Positions 51,379-60,797 are shown, numbered from the stretch's first letter. The stretch is 64,000 bases of DNA from Streptomyces sp. NBC_00704 (GCF_036226605.1 NZ_CP109000.1:3034501-3098500); one strand, 5' to 3'. Numbers and translations are program-made. Notes: generated by a model from the letters alone, not told the origin.

Positions 51379-52812
51379 ATGACCTCTGAGAAGGTCACTG
51401 ACACCGCTGTCACTGACACTCCCGAAGAGGGATACGAACGCGGACTCGGCAGCCGCCAGGTCCAGATGATCGCCATCGGCGGCGCCATCGGCGTCGGGCT
51501 CTTCCTGGGCGCCGGGGCGAACATCGCCAAGGCCGGTCCCAGTCTCATCCTGATGTACGCCCTCGCGGGCGGGATCATCTTCTTCATCATGCGGGCGCTG
51601 GGCGAGCTGCTGCTCTACCGCCCGGTCTCGGGCTCCTTCGCGGAGTACTCGCGCGAGTTCCTCGGCCCGTTCTTCGGCTACTTCACCGGCTGGACCTACT
51701 GGCTGATGTGGGTCGTCACCGGCATGGCCGAGCTGACGGCCGCCGCGATCTACGTCAACTACTGGTTCCCGGCCGTCCCGCAGTGGGTGACCGCGCTGGT
51801 GTTCCTGGTGATCCTGTTCGGGGTCAACCTGATCTCCGTGAAGCTCTTCGGCGAGCTGGAGTTCTGGTTCTCGATGGTGAAGGTCACCGCGCTCATCGGC
51901 ATGATCGTCATCGGCCTCGGCGTCCTCACCTTCGGCTTCAGCAGCGCCGGCGACACGGCCGCGGTCTCCAACCTGTGGGCCTTCGACGGCTTCTTCCCCA
52001 AGGGCGTCGGCTCGTCCCTGATGACCCTGCAGGGCGTCATGTTCGCCTACCTCGCGGTCGAGCTGGTCGGCGTCACGGCGGGCGAGTCGCAGAACCCCGA
52101 GAAGACGCTCCCGAAGGCGATCAACACGCTGCCCTGGCGCATCGCGCTGTTCTACGTCGGCGCGCTGACCGTCATCCTGTGCGTGGTGAAGTGGACCGAG
52201 TTCGCGCCGGGCGTCTCGCCGTTCGTCGAGGCGTTCGCGAAGATCGGCATCCCGGCGGGTGCCGGCATCGTCAACTTCGTCGTGCTGACCGCGGCCCTGT
52301 CCTCGTGCAACTCGGGCATGTACTCCACCGGCCGCATGCTGCGCAACCTCGCCGACAGCGGCGAGGCCCCGGCGGCCTTCCGCAAGCTGTCGTCGACGAA
52401 GACGCCGGCCCTCGGCATCACGGTGTCCATGCTGTTCATGGGCATCGGCGTGGTCCTGAACTACGTCGTCCCGGAGAAGGCCTTCGGCTACGTCACCTCG
52501 GTGGCCACCGCGGCCGGCATCTGGACCTGGCTGATGATCCTGATCAGCCACGTGCTGTACCGCCGCGCGGTCGTCGCGGGCCGGCTGCCCGCGTCCAGCT
52601 TCCCGGCGCCGGGCGGCTCCGCGTTCAGCTGGGTGGCCATCGTGTTCCTGCTCTTCGTCACCGGCCTGATCGCCTACGACGCCGACTCGCGCGTGTGCCT
52701 GTACGTGATGGCGGGCTGGGCCGCCGCCCTCGGCGTCGGCTGGGCGGTCCTCAAGAGCCGCAACCCGCAGATCACCGACCGGCGCGAGCCGGAGCTCGAG
52801 AAGGTCGGCTGA
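51379..52812 (+). CDS. Amino-acid permease (APC superfamily, AAT family)
   Basis: 477 residues, 12 TM helices. AAT signatures: RGLGSRQVQMIAIGGAIGVGLFLGAGANI (TM1 unwound GG-IG-GLF), PVSGSFAEYSREFLGPFFGYFTGWTYWLMWV, AYLAVELVGVTAGESQNPEKTLPKAINTLPWRI, SSCNSGMYSTGRMLRNLADSGEAP. ATG 51379 with AGAAAGG upstream. Resembles GabP/CycA-type porters; substrate uncertain. Confidence 0.9.
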   Translation: MTSEKVTDTAVTDTPEEGYERGLGSRQVQMIAIGGAIGVGLFLGAGANIAKAGPSLILMYALAGGIIFFIMRALGELLLYRPVSGSFAEYSREFLGPFFGYFTGWTYWLMWVVTGMAELTAAAIYVNYWFPAVPQWVTALVFLVILFGVNLISVKLFGELEFWFSMVKVTALIGMIVIGLGVLTFGFSSAGDTAAVSNLWAFDGFFPKGVGSSLMTLQGVMFAYLAVELVGVTAGESQNPEKTLPKAINTLPWRIALFYVGALTVILCVVKWTEFAPGVSPFVEAFAKIGIPAGAGIVNFVVLTAALSSCNSGMYSTGRMLRNLADSGEAPAAFRKLSSTKTPALGITVSMLFMGIGVVLNYVVPEKAFGYVTSVATAAGIWTWLMILISHVLYRRAVVAGRLPASSFPAPGGSAFSWVAIVFLLFVTGLIAYDADSRVCLYVMAGWAAALGVGWAVLKSRNPQITDRREPELEKVG

Positions 52813-53050
52813 CCGGACGCGGGCCGTCCCCGGGAGGGCCGGCCGCAGGGAGCACTCGTGGCGCCCCCTGCGGCAGCCGCCCAGGACGCCCGCGAGCGGG
52901 CCGCCGCGCACCGTCCACCGGTGCGCGACGGCCCGCTCGCCGTTTTCCGCACGGCCCGCCGGCCGCCCGGCGCACGCCCGCCGACCGCCCGCCGTACGGC
53001 TGCCGGGACGCCACCGCGCGGCTCCGGGCCGGTTGCCTATCCTGGCGACC

Positions 53051-53473
53051 ATGCTGACCATCACCCGGGCCCTGCACGACCAGATCGTCGCCCATGCCCG
53101 CAAGGACCACCCCGACGAGGCCTGCGGCGTCGTCGCGGGGCCGGCGGGCACGGACCGCCCCGAGCGCTTCGTCCCGATGCTGAACGCGGCCATGTCCCCC
53201 ACGTTCTACGAGTTCGACTCGGGCGACCTGCTCAAGCTCTACCGCGAGATGGACGACCGCGACGAGGAGCCCGTGGTCGTCTACCACTCCCACACGGCGA
53301 CGGAGGCGTACCCGTCCCGCACGGACATCTCCTACGCGAACGAGCCGGGCGCGCACTACGTCCTGGTCTCCACCGCCGACGCCGACGGCCTGGGCGAGTT
53401 CCAGTTCCGCTCGTTCCGCATCCTGGACGGCGTGGTCACCGAGGAGGACGTGCGCGTCGTCGAGGCGTACTGA
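53051..53473 (+). CDS. mec: JAMM-family metalloprotease Mec (CysO processing)
   Basis: 140 residues. JAMM motif E (DEACGVVAG), H-x-H and S-x-x-D (YHSHTATEAYPSRTD), the M67 zinc site. In Mycobacterium Mec+ releases cysteine from CysO; in Streptomyces it would also trim the GGMA end of CysO at 47362-47640. It lies 5.4 kb from cysO-cysM. ATG 53051. Confidence 0.88.
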   Translation: MLTITRALHDQIVAHARKDHPDEACGVVAGPAGTDRPERFVPMLNAAMSPTFYEFDSGDLLKLYREMDDRDEEPVVVYHSHTATEAYPSRTDISYANEPGAHYVLVSTADADGLGEFQFRSFRILDGVVTEEDVRVVEAY

Positions 53474-53482
53474 GCGGCGGCC

Positions 53483-53836
53483 CTACGCGGCCGCGCTCCC
53501 CAGCAGGGACCGGATGGGGCGCCACAGCTCCGGCCCGGCCGTGACGCCGGCCGGGACGCCGCCGCCCGGCGGGGTGCGCCATATCAGGCCGTCGGGATGG
53601 TGCAGGACCGCCGTGATCTCGTCCGGGGTCGGCGGAGCGGCGTTGCCGCGCAGGTAGACGGCGCGCAGGCCCAGGTTGCGCAGCCTGGTCAGGGCGCGCG
53701 CCCGGTTGCGGGCGTGGACGAGGACGCGGACGTCCGGAACGGGCCCCGGGAGGCCCTCCCGGGCCGGGGGGCGGGGCAGGTTCAGCGCCACCACCACCAT
53801 GCCGTCGGGCAGCTTGCAGAAGCCTCCTGCGGCCAT
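53483..53836 (-). CDS. Conserved hypothetical protein
   Basis: 117 residues, basic, soluble (KLPDGMVVVALNLPRPPAREGLPGPVPDVRVLVHARNRARALTRLRNLGLRAVYLRGNA). Pattern suggests a compact alpha/beta domain; seen in Streptomyces genomes without a name. Convergent with mec, the stops only 10 nt apart. Confidence 0.6.
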   Translation of the reverse strand: MAAGGFCKLPDGMVVVALNLPRPPAREGLPGPVPDVRVLVHARNRARALTRLRNLGLRAVYLRGNAAPPTPDEITAVLHHPDGLIWRTPPGGGVPAGVTAGPELWRPIRSLLGSAAA

Positions 53837-53909
53837 GCGGTCACACCCCCGTGTGCGTCGGTGTCGAGGTCGGTGTCAATAAGAAGAGCACAGGAGGCAC
53901 CTAAACACG

Positions 53910-53942
53910 ATCGGCGGCAACCCGCCAGGGGTTGCCGCCGAT
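53910..53942. terminator. Terminator of the M6 protease gene
   Basis: 14-bp perfect stem (53910-53923 / 53929-53942) with GCCAG loop, 25 nt after the protease stop on the minus strand. Confidence 0.9.
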
Positions 53943-53967
53943 ACGCGTCTGACCTGCTAGAACTCGG

Positions 53968-56319
53968 CTACTTAGCCGCGGGGCCGACCTTCACCTTGAT
54001 CGTGGAGCCGTTCTTCGGCTCGCTGACGATCTTGATCGAGGTGTTGGTGTCAGTGATCTTGACACCGGCCAGCGGGGTCGAGGCGTCGTAGTACGTCGAC
54101 TTGCGGTCGTCGAAGACCGAGACGCCCGGACGGGACTTGATCTTGACCGCGACGTCCGCCTTGTGCAGCGTGATCGCGTCCGTCCGGAAGGTGCTGAAGG
54201 TCGAGTCGAAGCTCTGCAGACGGGCGTTCATCACGGTGCCGTCGGCCCACTTCAGCGGGGTCGGGTGCGAGTCCACCGGGAGGATCTGGCCCTCACCCGG
54301 GTGCGCGGTGGTGTTGTTGTCCATCTGGGAGGTGTCCCACTTCCAGATCAACAGGCCGTTCTGGTACGCGTAGTGCTCCACCCAGTCCGGACGGGTCTTC
54401 GTGAAGCCGAAGTTGTACGGGCCGACCTGGAGGGTCTTGTCGTACGACACGTACTGGCGGTTCTCGGCGATGTAGTACTGCGCGTAGTCGTCGCTGATGG
54501 ACGCGCCGATGCGCGAGAAGCCGTTCGCCTTCCAGGCCGGGTCGGCGCTCTCCGCGTTGTCGGAGAAGAGCGCGGCGCCGTCGGCCGTCACCTTGATCTC
54601 GTCGGCCGTGAAGCCCTTCTGGGCCACGCCGCCGTCGGTGGCGTAGCGGAAGCGCAGGCTGATCTTCTTGCCGGCGTAGGCGTCCAGCGGGAACGTCAGC
54701 TTCTGGTACGAGGCGACCGTACCGGTCAGCGCGGGCTTGCCGCTGCCGTCACGCGGGATGGCGGTGCCGTCGGCCAGCGTGCCGTCCACGGGCGTGTAGT
54801 TGGCGCCGCCGTCCGTGGAGACCTCCACGTACGCGTAGTCGTAGTCCTGCTCGGCGTCCCACCAGGCGTCCATCGTCAGGGCGGCGGAGGACTTGCCGGT
54901 CAGGTCGACGTCACGGGTGAGCGTGTTGCGCAGGTCGTTGCCGCTGCCGCTCCACCACTGCGTGGCGCCCTCGGCCGGGGCGACCACCTCGGTGGTCACC
55001 TTCTTCTCCGGCAGCTGGACCACGAGCGCCTGGGCGTTCTTGGTGTTGTACTCCGCGACGCCCAGCGTGTGGCTGGACTTGCGGCCCGCCGCGGCGACGT
55101 CGTAGTCGAGCCAGCCCAGCTGGAGCTTGTCCCAGGCGTTCATGTCGCCGGGCAGGTCGCCGATGGCCTTGCGGCCGGTGCCCAGCCAGGAACCGGAGGA
55201 CATCAGCGTCCAGAAACCGGTGGAGTTCTCACCGGTGTTGGAGGTGTCGTACTCGTCCGGCAGGCCGAGGTCGTGGCCGTACTCGTGCGCGTAGACGCCG
55301 AGTCCGCCGTTCTCCGGCTGGATGGTGTAGTCGCCGACCCAGACGCCGGTGTCGCCGACCTGGGTGCCGCCGAGCTTGTTGGTGTCCGGGCCGGTGGCGC
55401 CGGCGTCGGTGCCGAAGGCGTACCAGCGGTGGGCCCAGATGGCGTCCTCGCCCTGTGCGCCGCCGCCCGCGGACTCGTCCTCGCCGGCGTGCACGATCTG
55501 GAAGTGGTCGATGTAGCCGTCGGGCTCGTTGAAGTTGCCGTCGCCGTCGTAGTCGTAGCGGTCCCACTGGTCGAAGGTGGCCAGCTCCGCCTTGATCTGC
55601 GCCGGGGTGGCGCCGGCCGCCTTGCGCTGGGCGACCCAGGCGTTGACGCCGTCCTGCACCGCGTACCAGGCGCCGGTGGAGGCCTTGTTGGAGCCGTAAC
55701 GGGCCTCGTTGTACGGGACCTTGACCCAGTCGGTGACCTCGCCCTCGACCGAGTAGCGGCCCGAGGACTGCTTCTCGTAGTACTTCTTCAGCGACTCGGT
55801 GTTCTTGCCGGTGCCGAAGTACAGGTCCTGGAAGTGCTTCTGGTTGTAGTCCGCCTGCCAGGCCGTGGAGTTGTCCTTGGTCCGGTCGGGCGCGGCTATC
55901 CGGTTGTGCAGCGGGCCGGCCGTGCCGCCGTAGCGGGCGTCGACCTGGTCACCGAACTCGACCAGGATCGTGAAGATCTTGTCGGTCTTCTCGCGACTCA
56001 GCTCGACGTACTTGCTGCTGCCCTTGCGGCTCTTGAGCTGGACGACCTTGGACCCGTTGCGGTCCTTGACCGTCGCCTTGCCCGATATGACCTGCTTGAG
56101 GGCTTCCTCGCGCTGGGCGTCCTGCGTCTTGCTGAGCGGTCCGTCGAAGTCGTGCTCCTTGGCCTTCGCCGGCTGCGGGTCACGGCGGTCGACCGCCGGG
56201 GCCTTCGCCGCGCCGTTCTCGGCGGCCTGCGCCACGGCGAACGTGGTGTACGTCGCCGAGGCCGCGGCCAGGGCGACGACGGTCGCGACCGTCCGATACG
56301 TCCAGGATCTACTGCTCAC
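53968..56319 (-). CDS. Secreted M6-family metalloprotease (immune inhibitor A type)
   Basis: 783 residues. Signal peptide (VATVVALAAASATYTTFAVAQA), propeptide, then the M6 domain with zinc motif HEYGHDLGLPDEYD (residues ~345-358), Met-turn SSGSWLG and calcium-type DYDGDGNFNEPDGYIDHF. The C-terminal part has MAM-like beta domains (AYVEVSTDGGANY, GKKISLRFRYATDGG). Acts outside the cell. GTG 56319 chosen because GGAGG lies 8 nt upstream; GTG 56334 is also in frame. In S. coelicolor this is, as I recall, the SCO2920-type protease. Confidence 0.9.
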   Translation of the reverse strand: MSSRSWTYRTVATVVALAAASATYTTFAVAQAAENGAAKAPAVDRRDPQPAKAKEHDFDGPLSKTQDAQREEALKQVISGKATVKDRNGSKVVQLKSRKGSSKYVELSREKTDKIFTILVEFGDQVDARYGGTAGPLHNRIAAPDRTKDNSTAWQADYNQKHFQDLYFGTGKNTESLKKYYEKQSSGRYSVEGEVTDWVKVPYNEARYGSNKASTGAWYAVQDGVNAWVAQRKAAGATPAQIKAELATFDQWDRYDYDGDGNFNEPDGYIDHFQIVHAGEDESAGGGAQGEDAIWAHRWYAFGTDAGATGPDTNKLGGTQVGDTGVWVGDYTIQPENGGLGVYAHEYGHDLGLPDEYDTSNTGENSTGFWTLMSSGSWLGTGRKAIGDLPGDMNAWDKLQLGWLDYDVAAAGRKSSHTLGVAEYNTKNAQALVVQLPEKKVTTEVVAPAEGATQWWSGSGNDLRNTLTRDVDLTGKSSAALTMDAWWDAEQDYDYAYVEVSTDGGANYTPVDGTLADGTAIPRDGSGKPALTGTVASYQKLTFPLDAYAGKKISLRFRYATDGGVAQKGFTADEIKVTADGAALFSDNAESADPAWKANGFSRIGASISDDYAQYYIAENRQYVSYDKTLQVGPYNFGFTKTRPDWVEHYAYQNGLLIWKWDTSQMDNNTTAHPGEGQILPVDSHPTPLKWADGTVMNARLQSFDSTFSTFRTDAITLHKADVAVKIKSRPGVSVFDDRKSTYYDASTPLAGVKITDTNTSIKIVSEPKNGSTIKVKVGPAAK

Positions 56320-56692
56320 TTGATGTCCTCCCACGCACGCGCCCGTGCGCGCGGAAAGGGGGGATCCCTGTCAAGGAAGGTCCGCGCGCTGTTATACGCG
56401 TGTAGTCAAGTGACGCCATTTGACTACTGGTTTGCGAGAAAAGACAGACCTTGACTTGGACAAGTCAAATGCATTATCGGGAGCCCGTGTTCGCATTGCG
56501 GACATATGGCGGAAACATGACGGACCATGAGGGCGATGACGGGCGCGTGGGCCGTCCACCTGCTGGACGTCATGACTCCGTGCGCCCCCTGTGCACCGGC
56601 ACCGTGGGTTAGGTCACGCTTACCGCTCGTTCCGCTCGGGCATGCAGGCGAATAGAGTCCGGACCGCCCCCGCTTCCGAGGACACGATTGCC
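56320..56692. promoter_or_regulatory. Divergent promoter region with AGTCAA palindromes
   Basis: 373 nt, clearly less GC-rich. Four AGTCAA/TTGACT half sites form two palindromes: GTAGTCAA...TTGACTAC (56402-56409 / 56420-56427) and the perfect 18-mer TTGACTTGGACAAGTCAA (56451-56468). On the minus strand TATAAC follows near 56393-56398 and could be the -10 of the protease promoter. Likely operator cluster of the protease gene. Confidence 0.6.
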
Positions 56693-57097
56693 ATGCCTCG
56701 TCCGACCGCCGCACAGCTCACGTACGGTTCCTGCACCGTCATCTTCTCGACGCTCGCCATGCTGCTGCTGTCACAGACGAGTTCGGGTCCCGGGATCGCC
56801 GTCGTCGCCGTCGCCGCGGTCGCGCTCGGCGTCCTCGTCGCCATGACGGTGCCGACGCCGAAGCCGTCGAGGACCGTCGCCCGTTCCGCGAAGAGCGCGA
56901 GCACGCCCGCGGGCGCGTCCGCCGCCACGAGTGCGGCGGCGAGCCGGCCGCAGGCCGTCGGCGTCCCCCTCACCGTTCCCGCGCACGCGCCCGTGCCCGC
57001 GCACTCGCCCGTGCAGGCACATCCGCCCGTCCAGGCGCCCGTGCCGGCCTCGGTCGCCTCGGCGTCCGAGCCCGTCCGCGAGCGCACGGCTTCCTGA
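56693..57097 (+). CDS. Small membrane protein with Pro/Ala-rich tail
   Basis: 134 residues; ATG 56693. Two TM helices (~13-29 and 32-55: TVIFSTLAMLLLS, GIAVVAVAAVALGVLVAM), then a low-complexity tail (HAPVPAHSPVQAHPPVQAPVPA). No family recognised; conserved-looking start (RPTAAQLTYGS). Terminator at 57135-57170. Confidence 0.65.
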   Translation: MPRPTAAQLTYGSCTVIFSTLAMLLLSQTSSGPGIAVVAVAAVALGVLVAMTVPTPKPSRTVARSAKSASTPAGASAATSAAASRPQAVGVPLTVPAHAPVPAHSPVQAHPPVQAPVPASVASASEPVRERTAS

Positions 57098-57134
57098 ACC
57101 CCGGTTACACGGACACCCGCGTGCGGACGCCGGA

Positions 57135-57170
57135 CGGCCCGCACTCCCCCCGTCGGGGGTGTGCGGGCCG
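57135..57170. terminator. Terminator between converging genes
   Basis: 16-bp stem with one mismatch (CGGCCCGCACTCCCCC / GGGGGTGTGCGGGCCG) and 4-nt loop between the membrane protein (ends 57097) and the RDD gene (ends 57234). Confidence 0.75.
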
Positions 57171-57233
57171 TCGGCGTGCGCGGCGGGCCGGGCGGGGTGT
57201 CGGCGTGCGCGGCGGGCCGGGCCGGGCGGGTCG

Positions 57234-58010
57234 TCAGCCGGTGCTGACGACCACCGTCTTGGCCGCCTTGTCGTGCAGGCCCTGCTTGTACGGCTTGTCG
57301 AAGTAGCTCCAGCCGCCGCAGACCGCCGTCCACAGACAGGCGCAGCAGAACGCGAACGGCACCCACAGCACCAGCGCGCGGATGAGCGACGTCTGCACGG
57401 AGGGCGTCGAGCCGTCGTCGAGGTCGGCCACCCGCAGGCCCAGCCACTTCTTGCCCAGCGTCCGGCCCGACCTCGTGGTCAGGACCGTGTCGTAGGCGAC
57501 GTACAGGATCACCGCGACGAGTTCGCGGCCGAAGGTCTTGCCGAACTCGATCTTGTCCGCGTTCATCGTGTACTGCGCGACCCCGAAGGCCCACGCCAGC
57601 AGCGTCACCACGATGAAGACGAGGACCATGTCGATGATCCGGGCGAGCGTGCGCCGGCCGCTGTCGGCGAGCGGCGGCATCCCGGCGAGCGGGTCGGCCG
57701 GACGGCCCCCGTAGGGGTCACCGCCGTAGGGATCGCCGCCGTAGGGGCCGCCCCCGTACGGGCCCCCGCCGTGGGGGTCACCCCCGTAGGGGCCGCCCGC
57801 GGACGGGCCGCCCGGGGGCGGGGGCTGCCCCGCGCCCGCGCCGTACGGCCCTTGCGGGCCCTGGGGCTCCTGCGGCCCCTGAGGGCCGCCTCGGGGCCCC
57901 TGGGGCGGGTCGTACGGCGAGCCCTGCGGGGACTGGGGGGGCCGTTTTCTGAACGGGTCGTCCTCCGGCGGCTCGCCGCCGCCGGAGCCGGGGGGCGGTT
58001 CGGTGGTCAT
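57234..58010 (-). CDS. RDD family membrane protein 1
   Basis: 258 residues. Disordered Pro/Gly/Gln N-terminus with a repeated GGDPYGGDPYGG/GGGPYGG block (~70-102), then an RDD domain (~118-250): R-R-x-x-A-R-I-I-D at the first helix, D in YVAYDTVLTTRSGRTLGKKWLGLRV, and FDKPYKQGLHDKAAKT at the end. Three TM helices. Probably an ion/osmolyte membrane protein of unknown role. Confidence 0.85.
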   Translation of the reverse strand: MTTEPPPGSGGGEPPEDDPFRKRPPQSPQGSPYDPPQGPRGGPQGPQEPQGPQGPYGAGAGQPPPPGGPSAGGPYGGDPHGGGPYGGGPYGGDPYGGDPYGGRPADPLAGMPPLADSGRRTLARIIDMVLVFIVVTLLAWAFGVAQYTMNADKIEFGKTFGRELVAVILYVAYDTVLTTRSGRTLGKKWLGLRVADLDDGSTPSVQTSLIRALVLWVPFAFCCACLWTAVCGGWSYFDKPYKQGLHDKAAKTVVVSTG

Positions 58011-58081
58011 GCCCCCGAGTCGACCCCGAACCCCCGCGCTCCGCATCCGGCGAGCGGCCGTACGGGGTACCGGACGTGCGG

Positions 58082-59641
58082 TCAGCCCGCGACGAACGTG
58101 TGCGCCGCCTTGTCGTGCCAGCACTGGCGCCACGGCTTGTCGAACAGGCCCCAGACGACGCCCACCACGCCGACGGCGAGCAGACCGGGGACGCTGTAGA
58201 CGAGCCAGCGGCGCACGGCCGCCCCGTACGTCGGGGGCTCGCCGCCCTCGATGTCGCGCACGTCCAGACCGAGCAGCCTCTTGCCCAGCGTGCGGCCCCA
58301 TTTCGCGGTCGGCAGCGCCTCGTACACGAGCCCGAAGACCAGCAGGACGGCGAGAACGATCCCCAGGTAGACGGACGTGGTGCCGTCGATCAGCCAGACG
58401 GTCACCGTCTCCCCGCTCAGTCTGGCCGCGTCGATCTTCTCGTCGACGTGGTCGAGGGCCCGCACGCCGAGCGGCACGGCGGCCGCGCCGGTGACGGCCG
58501 CGAGCACGACGGTGTCGACGAGGCGGGCGGCCAGCCGCTTGCCGATCCCCGCGGGACGGGCCGACGCGTGACGCCGGGCCGCCGCCTGGAAGATGTCGTC
58601 CACCGGCGGCTTCCAGGGCGCGACGGGCCCCTCCTCGGCCCCCGCGAGCCGGTGCACCTGCTGCGCCCACGAGGGCTGCCCGCCACCGGGACCGGCGGGC
58701 GTGACCGGCGTGACCGGCTGCCGGGGGACGCCCGCGGCGGGCTGCTGCGGGACCGCCGGAGCGGCCGGCGCGGCCGGACCGTGAGCGGAGGCGGGAGCGG
58801 GGGCGGAGGCCGCTGCGGGGCCGGTCTGCGCGGGCCCGGCCTGCGGGGACGCGGGCGCGGCCGCGGGCCGGTTCGCGGCCGCCTTGCCGGCGCCGAACCC
58901 CGGCGTCGCGGACGCGGCGCCGCCGGCCGCGGACGGGACCCGGCCGGGCGTCTGCGCGCCCGCCTGCTCCGGGAACGAGGAGGCGGACGCCGGGCCCTGC
59001 GCGCCCGGGGCGAGGGGCGCGGCGGGCGCGGCGTCCTGCCCGCCGGTGCGCGGGGCCGGCGCGCGGAAGGTGACGGTGCCCTCGTCGGGGACGAAGCCGG
59101 GGGTCCCGGACGGGGCCGGGGCCGCGCCGGGGCCCGGCGTCGGGCGGCGGAAGACGAACGTGCCGCCGGAGACCACGTCCCCGGCGCCCGCGCCGGCGGC
59201 GTCGTCCGGCTCCGCGGGCGGGATCGTCGCCATGCCGTCGGTGCTGGTCGAGCGGCCCTCGGGCGGCGCCGGGGCGGGCGCGGGGGTGCGCGGGTCGGCG
59301 CCCTGCGGAGCGCCCCAGGAGACGCGGCGGTCCTGGTCGCCGCCGAAGCCGGACTGGTGGGCGCGGTCGGCGCCCCAGGCGGAGGCCGGTTCGGAGCGGC
59401 CGGTGTGGGGGGCGGCCGGGGCGGGGTCCTCGTCGAAGAAGTGCGGGCCGGTCTCCTCGACGGCGGGCACCGGGCCGCCGGAGGGGGGTGTGAGCGGCCG
59501 GCCGTCCGAGGGTGCGGGCCGGCTGGTGCCCGGTACCCAGGAGGCACCGTTCCAGTACCGGACGTATCCAGGGATGGAGGGGTCCGGGTAGTACCCCTCG
59601 CGGGGCCTGTCGTCGCCGGGGGCCGGGGTTGGGGCGCTCAT
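58082..59641 (-). CDS. DUF2510-RDD family membrane protein 2
   Basis: 519 residues. N-terminal DUF2510 (GYYPDPSIPGYVRYWNGASWVPGT, ~17-40), a very long Pro/Ala/Gly-rich linker (~45-355), and an RDD domain (~370-515): RLAARLVDTVVLAAVTG, GRTLGKRLLGLDV, FDKPWRQCWHDKAAHTFV. Same C-terminal pattern as RDD protein 1 just downstream, so a tandem duplication; they are 71 nt apart. ATG 59641. Confidence 0.87.
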   Translation of the reverse strand: MSAPTPAPGDDRPREGYYPDPSIPGYVRYWNGASWVPGTSRPAPSDGRPLTPPSGGPVPAVEETGPHFFDEDPAPAAPHTGRSEPASAWGADRAHQSGFGGDQDRRVSWGAPQGADPRTPAPAPAPPEGRSTSTDGMATIPPAEPDDAAGAGAGDVVSGGTFVFRRPTPGPGAAPAPSGTPGFVPDEGTVTFRAPAPRTGGQDAAPAAPLAPGAQGPASASSFPEQAGAQTPGRVPSAAGGAASATPGFGAGKAAANRPAAAPASPQAGPAQTGPAAASAPAPASAHGPAAPAAPAVPQQPAAGVPRQPVTPVTPAGPGGGQPSWAQQVHRLAGAEEGPVAPWKPPVDDIFQAAARRHASARPAGIGKRLAARLVDTVVLAAVTGAAAVPLGVRALDHVDEKIDAARLSGETVTVWLIDGTTSVYLGIVLAVLLVFGLVYEALPTAKWGRTLGKRLLGLDVRDIEGGEPPTYGAAVRRWLVYSVPGLLAVGVVGVVWGLFDKPWRQCWHDKAAHTFVAG

Positions 59642-59934
59642 GTCCGTCGTCCCGTATCTGCTCGGGGGTGGGATGGGGGGACCACATTTATCAGACGCGC
59701 GCGTGAGCCAGGGCGGCTCTGGCCATACGGCCACCTTTCCGGGCAACCCCGTGCACGCTCTTCACACGTGCGGAACCGCCCGGCGGGGCCCGGCGCGCAC
59801 GGTCGCCGGAAAAGTTCTCCGAACCCGCGTAATGGTCGCCGGGTCACGCCCTCTCCACTCGTACGGGCCCGTCCGAGGCCAGCCGCGCGGGGGGCCGGGG
59901 CCCGTCACGGGTTCCGCACCGAGAGGAGAACGTC

Positions 59935-60453
59935 ATGCATCACACCGTCGTGGAGCGCGAGCTGGAGCTGAGGCTCATCCTGTCGCCCGAGCGCGGCATC
60001 CCCGTCCCGGCCAGGCTCGGCTACCGCAGCGACGACCCGTTCGCCGTCCATGTCACCTTCCACATCGACTCGCAGACGCCGGTGGCCTGGACGTTCGCCC
60101 GCGAGCTGCTCGTGGAGGGGGTGTTCCGGCCGTGCGGGCACGGGGACGTGCGGGTGTGGCCGACGAAGGCGGAGGGCCGCGCCGTCGTGCTGATGGCGCT
60201 CAGCTCGCCCGACGGCGACGCCCTGCTGGAGGCGCCCGCGGCCCCGGTCTCGGCCTGGCTGGAGCGGACCCTGCGGGCGGTGCCGCCCGGCTCCGAGGGC
60301 GCGCAGCTCGGCATCGACGACGCCCTGGCCGAACTGCTCGCCCCCTCCCCCAGGCTGTCGGCGTCACTGGAGCAGGGAGGAGCGGCCCCGGCGGACGACG
60401 CGTGGCTGCGCGACCCGTGGCCGGGCGACGAGCCGGGGGACGCGAGTGAGTGA
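59935..60453 (+). CDS. ssgG: SsgA-like sporulation protein (SsgG-type)
   Basis: 172 residues. SALP core: ELRLILSPERGIPVPARLGYRSDDPFAVHVTFHIDSQTPVAWTFARELLVEGVFRPCGHGDVRVWP and LMALSSPDGDALLEAPAAPVSAWLERTL. SsgA-like proteins guide septum placement and peptidoglycan maintenance during sporulation. Identity as SsgG rests on gene order (between the M6 protease and hppD, as SCO2924); domain family is certain. ATG 59935 with GAGAGGAG upstream. Confidence 0.85.
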   Translation: MHHTVVERELELRLILSPERGIPVPARLGYRSDDPFAVHVTFHIDSQTPVAWTFARELLVEGVFRPCGHGDVRVWPTKAEGRAVVLMALSSPDGDALLEAPAAPVSAWLERTLRAVPPGSEGAQLGIDDALAELLAPSPRLSASLEQGGAAPADDAWLRDPWPGDEPGDASE

Positions 60454-60797
60454 CCGCCGCCCGCGCCCGCGCCCGCGACGGCGGCGGAGCCGGGGGGCGT
60501 GGTGGGGCCCCGGGGACGCGGTACGACCAGGGCCGGGGACCCCGGCACGGCCGGAAGCCGGGGACCGCGGCGCGGCCGGCGGCCGGGGACCGACCGCAGC
60601 ACGGCCGGGAGCCGGGGACCGACCGCAGCACGGCCGGGAGCCGGGGACCGAAGCGCGGCCGGCGGCCGGGGACCGACCGCGGTACGGCCGGGAGCCGCGG
60701 CGCGGCCAGGGGGCCGGGAGCCGCGGCGCGGCCGGGAGTCGGGGCGCGGCCGGGGGCCGTGGTGGGGCCCGGAGGCACGCTGGGCGCGCTGCGCGGG
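60454..60797. repeat. GC-rich 25/29-bp repeat array
   Basis: Array from about 60538 to 60765 built from GGGGACCGACCGCAGCACGG-CCGGGAGCC (29 nt) and shorter 25-nt variants (GGGGACCG..GCGCGGCCGGCGGCC), two of the 29-nt units perfectly tandem. No convincing gene; the many open frames are Pro/Gly/Arg repeats. Sits between ssgG and the convergent oxidase gene. Confidence 0.8.
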
